A stretch of 40,514 nt of DNA from Actinomycetes bacterium (GTDB lineage Bacteria > Actinomycetota > Thermoleophilia > BMS3ABIN01). Position numbers and translations under genes: made by a program. Under the pieces are notes generated by a model. The model was not told the origin of the DNA. It saw nothing but the letters and a program-made list of their open reading frames with translations, and made no database searches. This document shows positions 1 through 6,932 of this stretch, one piece after another. The stretch covers positions 1-40,514 of the forward strand of contig JAJRWQ010000007.1 in the NCBI GenBank assembly GCA_024276735.1, written 5' to 3'. The stretch's first letter is position 1. Each line of letters starts with the position of its first letter.

Positions 1-272
1 AGCGCCCGGTAGGCGGTCTCCACGCCGCTGATGGTGGCGGCGGCGTTCTCGAACGCCGAGTGGATGAAGGAATCCTTCCAGGCGGTGTAGGGGTAGATGG
101 TGGTGGATACCTCGAGGCAGCCGGTGGAGGAAGTGACCACCGCCGCGCCCGGGCAGGTGGCGAGCACCTGCCGCACCACCAGCGGGGCGCCGCAGCCGGC
201 GCAGAGCCGGTGCCCCCCGGTGAGCCGCTCGGGCTTGTTTGCTATTTCTTTCGGTTTGATCGCCATCCCCAT
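1..272 (-). CDS. porB: 2-oxoacid:ferredoxin oxidoreductase beta subunit (PorB), N-terminal part
   Basis: This is the thiamine-diphosphate-binding subunit of a four-subunit pyruvate (or related 2-oxoacid):ferredoxin oxidoreductase, which reversibly converts pyruvate and CoA to acetyl-CoA and CO2 with electrons going to ferredoxin in the cytoplasm. Only about 90 residues are inside the window; the gene continues past the left edge. The visible part has the family signature HRLCAGCGAP, whose CxxC binds a [4Fe-4S] cluster, followed by the VTSSTGCLE stretch near the TPP site. The ATG at 272 overlaps the porA stop by one base (TGATG) and has GAGAGGA just upstream, so translation is coupled to porA. 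A second in-frame ATG at 266 is possible. Pyruvate is the likeliest substrate from subunit layout, but 2-oxoisovalerate or 2-oxoglutarate cannot be excluded. Confidence 0.93.
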   Translation of the reverse strand, partial: MGMAIKPKEIANKPERLTGGHRLCAGCGAPLVVRQVLATCPGAAVVTSSTGCLEVSTTIYPYTAWKDSFIHSAFENAAATISGVETAYRA

Positions 273-1456
273 CAGTCCTCTCTCAGGTTGAGATAATGTC
301 TTTCCTGTGTCACCGATTCCCCGGCGGCGGCCTGCTCGCAGACGCTAACGGCCTCCTCGATGTCGGAGGGGAAGATGTCGCGGCCACCCAGGCCGTAGAT
401 GAAGTTCAGCACCTGGGGCCGGGGCACGGCGTCGTAGAGGGCGGAGCGGATCTCGGTGAAGAGGGGCCCGCCCTGGGCGCCGAAGGAATCGGAACGGTCC
501 ATCACTCCCACCACCTGCACGCCGGCGAGCGCCTCGGCCACCTGCGCGGCGGGGAAGGGACGGAAGGTGCGGACCTTGAGCAGCCCCACCTTGCGGCCCT
601 TTTCCCGCAGGCCGTCCACCACCGTCTTGGCGTTGCCGGCGGCGGAGCCGATGGCTACCAGCGCCACCTCGGCGTCGTCCAGGTGGTGGGTGGTGAAGTG
701 GGAGTAGGGCCGGCCGGTGAGCTTGCCGTACTCGGCACCCACCTCCTCGATCACCCGCATGGCGTTCTCCATCGCCCGGTTCTGGGAGACCTTGTGCTCG
801 AAGTACCAGCCGTGCAGGCCGTCGAAGGGGCCCACGGTCACGGGGTTGTCGGCGTCCAGCAGCGGGTTCACCGCTTGGTACTCGCCCACGAACTCCTTGA
901 CCTTGTCGTCGTCGAGCGTCTGCACCGGGCCGATGGCGCCGCTGATGATGAAGCCGTCGATCATGGTCATCACCGGCAGGCGCACGTCCATGTGCTCGGC
1001 GATGCGGAAAGCCTGGATGGCGTTGTCGTAGCCCTCCTGGGCGTCTTCGCCGTAGAGCTGGATCCAGCCGCAGTCGCGGCCGCCCATGCTGTCGGAATGG
1101 TCACAGTGGATATTTATAGGGCCGGAGAGCGCCCGCGTGATCACCGGCATGGTGATCGGCAGCCGCAGCGAGGCGGCGATGAACAGCATCTCCCACATCA
1201 GCGCGAACCCCTGCGAGGAGGTGGCGGTGATGGTGCGCGCTCCCGCCGCGGCGGCGCCGATGGCGGCGCTCATGGCGCTGTGCTCGCTCTCCACGGCGAT
1301 GTACTCGGTCTTGACGTCGCCGTTGGCGACGAACTGGGCGTAGTTCTGGGCGATCTCCGTCTGGGGCGTGATGGGGTAGGCGGACATCACGTCCGGCTCC
1401 ACCTGCTTCAGCGCTAGGGCGACGGCCCCGTTTCCGGTTATGGCTTTTCGGCTCAT
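272..1456 (-). CDS. porA: 2-oxoacid:ferredoxin oxidoreductase alpha subunit (PorA)
   Basis: A 394-residue alpha subunit of the same oxidoreductase. It carries the pyrimidine-binding half of the TPP site. The N-terminus shows the family hallmark AYPITPQTEIAQ (residues about 25-36), then YIAVESEHSAMSAAIGAAAAG and a TSSQGFALMWE stretch typical of PorA. The C-terminal third has the transketolase-C-like segment around VRTFRPFPAAQVAEAL. Length and domain order fit the archaeal-type four-subunit enzyme, not the fused single-chain Nif-type enzyme. The start overlaps the porD stop (ATGA), and the stop overlaps the porB start, so the subunits are probably made in fixed ratio from one mRNA. Confidence 0.96.
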   Translation of the reverse strand: MSRKAITGNGAVALALKQVEPDVMSAYPITPQTEIAQNYAQFVANGDVKTEYIAVESEHSAMSAAIGAAAAGARTITATSSQGFALMWEMLFIAASLRLPITMPVITRALSGPINIHCDHSDSMGGRDCGWIQLYGEDAQEGYDNAIQAFRIAEHMDVRLPVMTMIDGFIISGAIGPVQTLDDDKVKEFVGEYQAVNPLLDADNPVTVGPFDGLHGWYFEHKVSQNRAMENAMRVIEEVGAEYGKLTGRPYSHFTTHHLDDAEVALVAIGSAAGNAKTVVDGLREKGRKVGLLKVRTFRPFPAAQVAEALAGVQVVGVMDRSDSFGAQGGPLFTEIRSALYDAVPRPQVLNFIYGLGGRDIFPSDIEEAVSVCEQAAAGESVTQERHYLNLRED

Positions 1457-1779
1457 TCTTCCTCCTTGCGGCGGGCCTCGAGCTCGTCGGTCATCTCGAT
1501 GGCGTCACGCGGGCAGACGGCGGCGCAGAGGCCGCAGCCCTTGCAGTGTTCCAGGTCGATCTCCGCCATCTTGCCGTCTTCCACCACCACGGACGAGTCG
1601 GGGCAGGCGAAGAAACAGATCATGCAGTCGTTGCACTTCTCGCGGTCGCGGACGGGCCGCTCCACCCGCCAGCCGCCGGTATTGTAGTCGTCGGCGGTGC
1701 CGGAGCGGGGGATGGTGGCTCCCAGCTCGTGCCGCGAGGGGCCCCAGGTGTCGATATCGTCGATCTGCCACTTTTTCAT
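1453..1779 (-). CDS. porD: 2-oxoacid:ferredoxin oxidoreductase delta subunit (PorD), 2x[4Fe-4S] ferredoxin
   Basis: A 108-residue ferredoxin-like subunit that passes electrons from the catalytic subunits to external ferredoxin. Two CxxCxxC-type clusters are visible: CNDCMICFFACP (about residues 49-60) and CKGCGLCAAVCP (about residues 82-93). The N-terminal stretch MKKWQIDDIDTWG followed by a short spacer is usual for PorD. The chosen ATG at 1779 lies inside an ATGA overlap with the porC stop; the longer frame upstream is only porC read in another frame. It is the second gene of the gamma-delta-alpha-beta order. Confidence 0.95.
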   Translation of the reverse strand: MKKWQIDDIDTWGPSRHELGATIPRSGTADDYNTGGWRVERPVRDREKCNDCMICFFACPDSSVVVEDGKMAEIDLEHCKGCGLCAAVCPRDAIEMTDELEARRKEEE

Positions 1780-2348
1780 TCTCCCGAGACCTCCTCGTAT
1801 CCGCGCCGCACGGCCTCGAGGTTGGCGTTTACCACCTCGTCGCCGAACTTCTTCGAAAGCGAGGCGCGCACCTCGTCGGTGACCGCCTCCAGGGGGAACA
1901 GCCCGCTCACCTTGGCCAGGGCGCCGATGAGGGGGGTGTTGGGGATGGCCCGCTTGATGGTCTCCAGGGCGATCCTGGTGGCGGGCACGGTATAGACGCT
2001 CCTGCCGCTCATCTCCGGGCGCCCGGCCAGCGCCGCCGCCGGCTCCTCGGAGTTGACGATCACCACGGCGCCGTCGGGGGTGCCCTCGGTGACGTCGGTG
2101 ACGTCCAGCAGCGTCGGGTCCAGCACCAGCACGTAGTCCGGGTGCTCCACGGCGCTGTACACCTGGATCGGTTCGTCGGACAGGCGGGTGAAGGCCACCA
2201 GGGGCGCTCCCGAGCGTTCCGGCCCGTACTCGGGGAACGCCTGGAAGTACTTGTCCTGGCTGAGGGCCACCTCCGCCGTCATCTTGGCGGCCGTGACCGC
2301 GCCCTGCCCCCCGCGGGCGTGCCAGCGAATCTCGGTTACCTCTTGCAT
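1776..2348 (-). CDS. porC: 2-oxoacid:ferredoxin oxidoreductase gamma subunit (PorC)
   Basis: A 190-residue gamma subunit, first gene of the por operon. It has the family start IRWHARGGQGAVTAAKM (residues about 7-23), which binds CoA/nucleotide near the catalytic interface, then YGPERSGAPL and a C-terminal region matching the PorC fold. I chose the ATG at 2348 because AGGAGGT lies 5 bases upstream and because residues before it would run through the hairpin and T-tract at 2366-2399. The stop overlaps the porD start (ATGA). A sigma-70-like promoter and a structured 100-base leader lie directly upstream. Confidence 0.95.
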   Translation of the reverse strand: MQEVTEIRWHARGGQGAVTAAKMTAEVALSQDKYFQAFPEYGPERSGAPLVAFTRLSDEPIQVYSAVEHPDYVLVLDPTLLDVTDVTEGTPDGAVVIVNSEEPAAALAGRPEMSGRSVYTVPATRIALETIKRAIPNTPLIGALAKVSGLFPLEAVTDEVRASLSKKFGDEVVNANLEAVRRGYEEVSGE

Positions 2349-2365
2349 TTGTACCTCCTGAGGGT

Positions 2366-2399
2366 AAAAAAGCATCCCGGCCTTGGCCGGGGCGGATGC
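2366..2399 (-). terminator. Terminator-like hairpin in the por leader (possible attenuator)
   Basis: Read on the minus strand, GCATCC and CGGCC pair with GGCCG and GGATGC (11 pairs, a four-base bulge on the 5' side, AA loop) and are followed directly by six T. It sits between the promoter at 2457-2485 and the porC ribosome-binding site, 18 bases before the start codon. That position fits conditional termination, not end-of-gene termination. No antiterminator was worked out. Confidence 0.55.
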
Positions 2400-2412
2400 C
2401 GATGTTTGCCTG

Positions 2413-2445
2413 CCGGCGCTCGAGTGGTGCTGGCGCACCCGCCGG
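2413..2445 (-). promoter_or_regulatory. Nested hairpin in the por operon leader
   Basis: CCGGCG at 2413-2418 pairs with CGCCGG at 2440-2445. Inside it GGTGC (2426-2430) pairs with GCACC (2435-2439) around a four-base loop, leaving a seven-base asymmetric internal loop. It starts just after the predicted transcription start and precedes the terminator-like hairpin. It matches no riboswitch class I know. Confidence 0.4.
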
Positions 2446-2456
2446 AAAGACGCCCC

Positions 2457-2485
2457 ATTCTATCAGGAGTGGCCGGCGATTTACA
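2457..2485 (-). promoter_or_regulatory. Sigma-70-like promoter of the por operon
   Basis: On the minus strand TGTAAA (2485-2480) and TAGAAT (2462-2457) are separated by exactly 17 bases. The predicted start is near 2450, giving a leader of about 100 bases to porC. The -10 TAGAAT is the same as in the promoter at 4316-4344. Confidence 0.5.
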
Positions 2486-2488
2486 GGC

Positions 2489-2527
2489 GGGCGGGCGGCG
2501 GGGCGGGGACCGCCCCGCCGCCCGCCC
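2489..2527. repeat. Perfect 18-bp GC-only inverted repeat, possible factor-independent terminator
   Basis: An 18-base arm (2489-2506) built of G-runs and single C is exactly complementary to 2510-2527 with a three-base GGA loop. It lies downstream of the beta-propeller gene stop and 4 bases upstream of the por -35 element. No T-run follows on either strand, so if it terminates transcription it does so as a very stable hairpin alone, as proposed for other high-GC bacteria. Confidence 0.5.
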
Positions 2528-2635
2528 GGGAACAACAACTCTTTTCAGCTGCGAACGCGGGCTGTCATTCGGGAAGCCATCGAGGCAATGGCCAGCCTGG
2601 TTGAAGAGGAAGAACCCGGATGCAGAGAGTAAGGG

Positions 2636-4234
2636 TCAGGCCCCCGGCGGCGGTCCGGGGAAGTAGTGGGTGCCGCCGCAGGCGTCCCCGCAGACGATGT
2701 ACACGGTGGTCTTGAAAGAGGTGGCGCCGGGAGGTATGAGGTATTTAACCGGCACCGTCACCGACTGGCCGGCGGCCAGGGGAACCGGCGGTGTGGGCAG
2801 CCCCACGGCGATGACGCCGGCGCTCGCCGGCGAGGCGGCGATGTAGAGCTCGTCGGCGGCGGCAGCATCGGCTGCCTCGGCGATCTCGAAGTCCACCGTC
2901 AGCAGGCCGGCGTTGTAGTCTTCGAGGCTGGCCCAGTAGACCCGGGTGCCGGCGATCACCGGCTGGGGATCGGCGGTGGTGAAGGACCACTCGCTGGTCG
3001 TCGTGTTTCCTGCCGCGTCGTTGACGGTGATGGAAACCGTGTGACTCCCGGGATCCAGCGCCCCCGGCTGGTATTCCACGCTGCTTTCCGTGATCGTGGC
3101 TGCGCCGGTGACGTCCTCGCCGTCCAGGGTGAGCACCAGTGATTGCAGGTCGATCCCGGTGCGGTTGTCGGCGAGCGCGGCGCTGATCGGCGGCGAGACG
3201 CAGGTGACCGTGCCGTCCGCCGGCGACCGGTTCGTCACCGCGGGCGGCGTGGTATCCGGCACGGTGGTCATCCAGACGTCGTAGTTGCCGGCGGCGGTGT
3301 CTTCCCACACCACCGTCTCCCCGTCTACGGCGGGCCGCGCCTGGATCGAGGGGCCGCTGGCCAGCGGGCTTTCGACGCCCGCGGTCAGGTCGTACATGTA
3401 GATGTCGTAATCGTAGTAGGTGTCGTTGGGATCGGGATCGTTGCGGAAGTCCTCCCAGACCACCAGGTCGCCGCTGATGCGCGGTGAGCCCTGGAAAGCA
3501 GCGTCGTCGGTCAACGCCCGTACTGAACCATCGGCCAGGTTCTTGGTGTAGATGTCGTACTGGCCGTCGCTGTTTTCTTCCCAGACAACCCGGTCGCCGT
3601 CGATGTCACCAACCGTGTGATTGCCGGGACCCACGGCCACCGGCGTCTCCTGGTGCGTCCGCAGGTCGTACATGTAGATGTCCCACTTGCCGCTGCGGTC
3701 GTCCTGCCAGACCACGCGGTGGCCGCTGATCCGCGGCTGCCACTGGTGGGCGGGGCCGGTGGCCACCGGGATCACCTCGCGGGTGGCGAGGTCGATGACG
3801 TAGACGTCGTTGCTGCCGCTGCTGTCGTCGACGTAGGCCACGTAGTCGCCGCTGATGTCGGGGATGCCCTGGTTGCCGGGACCGGAGACCAGCACCTGCT
3901 CGAATCCCGGCAGGACGTCCTTCATGTAGATGTCGTTGTCGCCGCCGCGGTTGTCCTGCCAGACGACCACGAAACCGTTGGTGACGGGAAGGTTCTGGTA
4001 GGCGGGGTTGTCGGTCACCAGGGTGGTGGTGCCGGAATCGATGTCGTAGCGGTAGATGTCCCAGTTGCCGGCCTGGAGGCTCTTCCAGACCACCATGCCG
4101 CCGCCGACGTCGGGCCGGCCCTGGTTGGCGGGGTCGTTGGTGAGCTGTACCGGTGTCGCCGCCGCGGCATCGATGGGCACCAGCGCCAGTATCAACAACA
4201 GGATGCCAAGGCAAGTGGTCATGCGAAGCGGCAT
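2636..4234 (-). CDS. Exported beta-propeller (TolB-like repeats) protein with C-terminal Ig-like domain
   Basis: A 532-residue secreted protein. An N-terminal signal peptide (LGILLLILALVPIDAAAA, about residues 9-26) is followed by seven tandem repeats of about 42 residues with the pattern G-x-x-VVW-x(7)-G-x-DIYxYDL, a bladed-propeller signature like TolB/WD40-like periplasmic proteins. After residue about 325 comes an Ig-like domain (TVSITVNDAAGNTTTSEWSF) and a beta-rich C-terminal region ending FPGPPPGA. There is no sortase motif or C-terminal membrane helix, so it is probably released or held by the envelope through the propeller. Function is unknown; ligand or protein binding at the surface is the family expectation. 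It has its own promoter at 4316-4344. An alternative start is the Met 4 codons in. Confidence 0.85.
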   Translation of the reverse strand: MPLRMTTCLGILLLILALVPIDAAAATPVQLTNDPANQGRPDVGGGMVVWKSLQAGNWDIYRYDIDSGTTTLVTDNPAYQNLPVTNGFVVVWQDNRGGDNDIYMKDVLPGFEQVLVSGPGNQGIPDISGDYVAYVDDSSGSNDVYVIDLATREVIPVATGPAHQWQPRISGHRVVWQDDRSGKWDIYMYDLRTHQETPVAVGPGNHTVGDIDGDRVVWEENSDGQYDIYTKNLADGSVRALTDDAAFQGSPRISGDLVVWEDFRNDPDPNDTYYDYDIYMYDLTAGVESPLASGPSIQARPAVDGETVVWEDTAAGNYDVWMTTVPDTTPPAVTNRSPADGTVTCVSPPISAALADNRTGIDLQSLVLTLDGEDVTGAATITESSVEYQPGALDPGSHTVSITVNDAAGNTTTSEWSFTTADPQPVIAGTRVYWASLEDYNAGLLTVDFEIAEAADAAAADELYIAASPASAGVIAVGLPTPPVPLAAGQSVTVPVKYLIPPGATSFKTTVYIVCGDACGGTHYFPGPPPGA

Positions 4235-4315
4235 TGCTCTTTCCCTGTGACGACCGATCGCGGCTGCGGCCTGCAGTCGGCCGGCCGCCCCCCAATAGCT
4301 TTCCAGTGACGTCTC

Positions 4316-4344
4316 ATTCTACCGCAGGAATAGCAGCTTGTAAA
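4316..4344 (-). promoter_or_regulatory. Promoter of the beta-propeller gene
   Basis: On the minus strand TTTACA (4344-4339) and TAGAAT (4321-4316) have a 17-base spacer. The start of transcription would be near 4309, about 75 bases before the ATG at 4234. Confidence 0.6.
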
Positions 4345-4346
4345 CA

Positions 4347-4389
4347 CGGGCCCGCGCCGACCGGGCGTCGGCGGGCCGCCGCGGGCCCG
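4347..4389 (-). terminator. GC-rich hairpin after the WYL regulator gene
   Basis: CGGGCCCGCG (4347-4356) pairs exactly with CGCGGGCCCG (4380-4389). Inside it CCGAC (4357-4361) pairs with GTCGG (4367-4371). It begins 10 bases after the regulator stop codon and lies just before the next promoter, which suits a terminator, but it has no T-run. Confidence 0.45.
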
Positions 4390-4398
4390 GCACCGCGT

Positions 4399-6465
4399 TC
4401 AGCGATAGCGGCCGGCGAGGGCGTCGGCGTCGGCGGCGATGCGGCGGCGCATATCCTCCGGTGCCAGCACCACTGCCTCGCCGGCGTAGCCGAGGATCTC
4501 GTCCCGCAGCCAGCGGTCGTCGAAGTAGGCCAGCTCCTCCAGCAGGGAACCATCCTCCAGGAGGGTGCCCCCGGGACGGCGTTCGGCCACCCAGCGGGCG
4601 ACCCGGTCGCTGAAGAGCACGCGGGCCTTCTTCGGCGGCTCGCTTCCCGAGGGTCGGCGGGGGTGCCGGCGGAAGCGGTCGAGGTCGAGGTCACGGGGCT
4701 CGAAGTGCTCGTCTAGGAGCCGGGCGCTCTTGATCATGTCGATGATGAAGGTGCGCAGGTCGTCGCGCTTGCGGCACCAGGCCACCAGGTACCACTTCTC
4801 CCCGGAGCGGGTGAGCAGGTAGGGTTCCACCACCCGCGGTTCCGGCATCCTGCCCTCTTTTGAAAGGTACTCTATCTCCAGCAGCCGCCGTTCCCGCAGG
4901 GCGGTATTGACGGTCCGGCACACCTCGAAGTCCGCGCCGGAACGCGCCACGGACACGGCCTCGTCGCCGCCGGCCGCGGCCGCCACTATCTTCCGCCGCG
5001 CCGATTCCAGCGAGGGGAATTCACCCGACAGCACCATCTCTCCCACCAGGTCGATGGCCAGCAGCAGCGCCCGCGCCTCGCGGGGGGAGAGACGCACCGG
5101 CCGCCGCAGCAGCTCGCCGTCGGGGCAGGCGTCCACGCGCAGCTCGTCCCCCTCGAGCACGGCCTCCACCAGGTACTGGCCGAAATCGCTGGAAACCATG
5201 TAGAGCAGCTCCACCGCCTGCTCGAGCTCATGGCGGTCCAGGCCCAGGTCCCGGGTGACCTCCGCCACCGGCAGGGTCACCGAGCTTTCGTCGCCCAGGC
5301 GGCTCACCAGGTAGCTCGCGGTCTGGGCCAGCAGCGAGAAGCGTTCCGGCTCCACCTGGGGCGCGGGCCCGGCAGCGGGCGCTTCCGCTTTTTCCGTCTC
5401 CGGTTCGGCGGCAACGGCGGCGGCCTCCGGCGGCGGCCCCGAGTGCAGCTCCTCGATACGCTCCAGGAAGTGAAGCATGCGTCGCCGTAGCTTCGCGGGT
5501 GCCGCCAGGGTGGCGTCCTCCCCCAGGCCCAGCACCATCGAACAGAGGCGGTCCCCGTTCGCGTACGAGGTGCGCAGCACGGCGGCGCCGCTCTCGTCCA
5601 GGCTCACCTCGGCGCTGCGGGAGAGCACGCCGGCGACCTTCCAGCCCAGGCGGGGCGAGACGTGAACCTCCGCCTCGCCGCGGGGCGGCCCCAGTTGCCA
5701 GGGCTCGAGGTTGAGGTAGTCGCGCAGCCGGAAGTCGCCGGGGACGTCGAAGTCGTGCTCGGCGGCGGTGGCGTTGCGGATCTTGCCCCGGATGCGGTCG
5801 AGCTTGAACATGCGGATTCCCTCGCGCTCGTGTGAGTAACCCACCAGGTACCAGCCGCCGCGAGTATGTACCTGGCCGTAGGGATCGACGCGCCGGCTCT
5901 CCACGCGGTCGCTGCTGAACGAATGGTAATCGAAGACGATGGTCTTGCGCCGGGAGATGGCCTTCTCGATGCGGGCCTGCCGCGCCGCCACGGCCTCGCC
6001 GCCGAAGGCGTGCGGCTGAACGGTGATGAAGTCGGTTTCCGGGTCCTCCAGGGGGTTGCCGGTTCCCAGCGCCAGGCTCTGCAGCGCCGGCCGCAGCAGC
6101 CGGCTGTAGGCGAACTTGCCGTCCAGGAGGTAGAGGCAGGTATGAAGGGCGGCCAGCTCGCCGGGGGTGAAATCGATGCGCGGCAGGTAGAAGTTCTCTT
6201 CCGGCAGCCAGTAGACGTCGCCGTCCCCGTAGGGATCCGGCTCGCTGGCGATGACGATTCCCAGCTCCGCCAGTTCCTCGCGATCGGCGTAGAAACGGCG
6301 GGTGAAGGATTCGAAGCCCTGGTACTCGCCTCCGTACCCTTCCACCTCGTACTTGATGGTATGGGCGTCGATCTTGCGCCCCCGCCGCGCCATCAGGTAG
6401 GCGACCAGCGACAGCTGCCGGATCATCTTGTCGGTATCCCTGGGTCGCGCCGCCGTTTTCCTCAC
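4399..6465 (-). CDS. pafBC: PafB-PafC fusion: double WYL-domain transcriptional regulator
   Basis: About 688 residues made of two halves, each with a helix-turn-helix and a WYL domain. Half one: HTH around LVAYLMARRGRKIDAHTIKY, then a WYL domain with GGWYLVGYS. A Pro/Ala/Glu-rich linker follows near residue 400. Half two: a second HTH-like region (LPVAEVTRDLGLDRHELEQ) and a WYL domain with KWYLVAWC. In mycobacteria PafB and PafC are separate, form a heterodimer and activate the RecA-independent DNA-damage response; natural fusions occur in other actinobacteria. The divergent neighbours are double-strand-break repair nucleases, which fits. I chose the GTG at 6465 because it places about 13 residues before the conserved HTH, as in PafB, and a TATTAT -10-like element lies about 28 bases upstream (6498-6493). 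ATG 6426 is the alternative. I saw no clear RecA-NDp-type motif nearby. Confidence 0.86.
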   Translation of the reverse strand: MRKTAARPRDTDKMIRQLSLVAYLMARRGRKIDAHTIKYEVEGYGGEYQGFESFTRRFYADREELAELGIVIASEPDPYGDGDVYWLPEENFYLPRIDFTPGELAALHTCLYLLDGKFAYSRLLRPALQSLALGTGNPLEDPETDFITVQPHAFGGEAVAARQARIEKAISRRKTIVFDYHSFSSDRVESRRVDPYGQVHTRGGWYLVGYSHEREGIRMFKLDRIRGKIRNATAAEHDFDVPGDFRLRDYLNLEPWQLGPPRGEAEVHVSPRLGWKVAGVLSRSAEVSLDESGAAVLRTSYANGDRLCSMVLGLGEDATLAAPAKLRRRMLHFLERIEELHSGPPPEAAAVAAEPETEKAEAPAAGPAPQVEPERFSLLAQTASYLVSRLGDESSVTLPVAEVTRDLGLDRHELEQAVELLYMVSSDFGQYLVEAVLEGDELRVDACPDGELLRRPVRLSPREARALLLAIDLVGEMVLSGEFPSLESARRKIVAAAAGGDEAVSVARSGADFEVCRTVNTALRERRLLEIEYLSKEGRMPEPRVVEPYLLTRSGEKWYLVAWCRKRDDLRTFIIDMIKSARLLDEHFEPRDLDLDRFRRHPRRPSGSEPPKKARVLFSDRVARWVAERRPGGTLLEDGSLLEELAYFDDRWLRDEILGYAGEAVVLAPEDMRRRIAADADALAGRYR

Positions 6466-6632
6466 CGCCCTGTTTCTTTGTGTCCGACTGGCATAATATG
6501 ATGGGGCCGACGCCGATTCTAGCGCGTGCCGCCTCCAGGTAAAAGGGGCTGCCGCCGCCGGCAGGCTCGGCGGCACGCGGCGCGGGCTGCCATCCGGCTG
6601 CAAGAGCAGGCGGCGCGAAGGAGGGATCGCTG

Positions 6633-6776
6633 GTGAAACTCACATCGTTACTGTACCGGTTGGCCCGTACCTCGCGGGACGTGGAGGTGCTGGCCTCGGG
6701 CAATCCCAAGAAGATCGCCCGCCGGGCACGGAACAAGGTGATCGGCCGCAAGCTGGGGCGGCTCTTCCGCTGGTAG
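6633..6776 (+). CDS. Small basic conserved-looking protein, 47 aa, function unknown
   Basis: A GTG-started reading frame of 47 codons with GGAGGG 7 bases upstream. The product, beginning [20 protein letters not shown] and ending RKLGRLFRW, is strongly basic (a [10 protein letters not shown] core) and predicted helical. I recall similar short proteins of actinobacteria with a [14 protein letters not shown]-like core, none with a known role. Its basic character suggests nucleic-acid or membrane-surface binding, which is inference only. It is divergent from the WYL regulator and 156 bases upstream of addB, so it may share a transcript with the repair genes. Confidence 0.68.
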   Translation: MKLTSLLYRLARTSRDVEVLASGNPKKIARRARNKVIGRKLGRLFRW

Positions 6777-6932
6777 TGGCGGCGGGCGCTGTCTTCATCA
6801 CCAGGGGTGCGCCCGGTCCCCGGGCCGGGACCGTCCCCTGCCCGCAGGCGGTGGGTGCCGGCCAGTCGCTGCCAGCGGGGCCGGTCCCGCGAGCGGCCCC
6901 GGAAACCCGAAACCAGTGAGCACGGAGGACCG

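Noticed and set aside
296-1417. A 373-codon plus-strand frame opposite porA
   Set aside because: Antisense shadow of porA, with no homology-like features and no start signals.
6466-6632. RecA-NDp (PafBC) promoter motif upstream of the repair genes
   Set aside because: TTGTGTCCG followed by TAATAT at about 6477-6499 resembles it only in the first bases and the -10; the conserved middle of the motif does not match.
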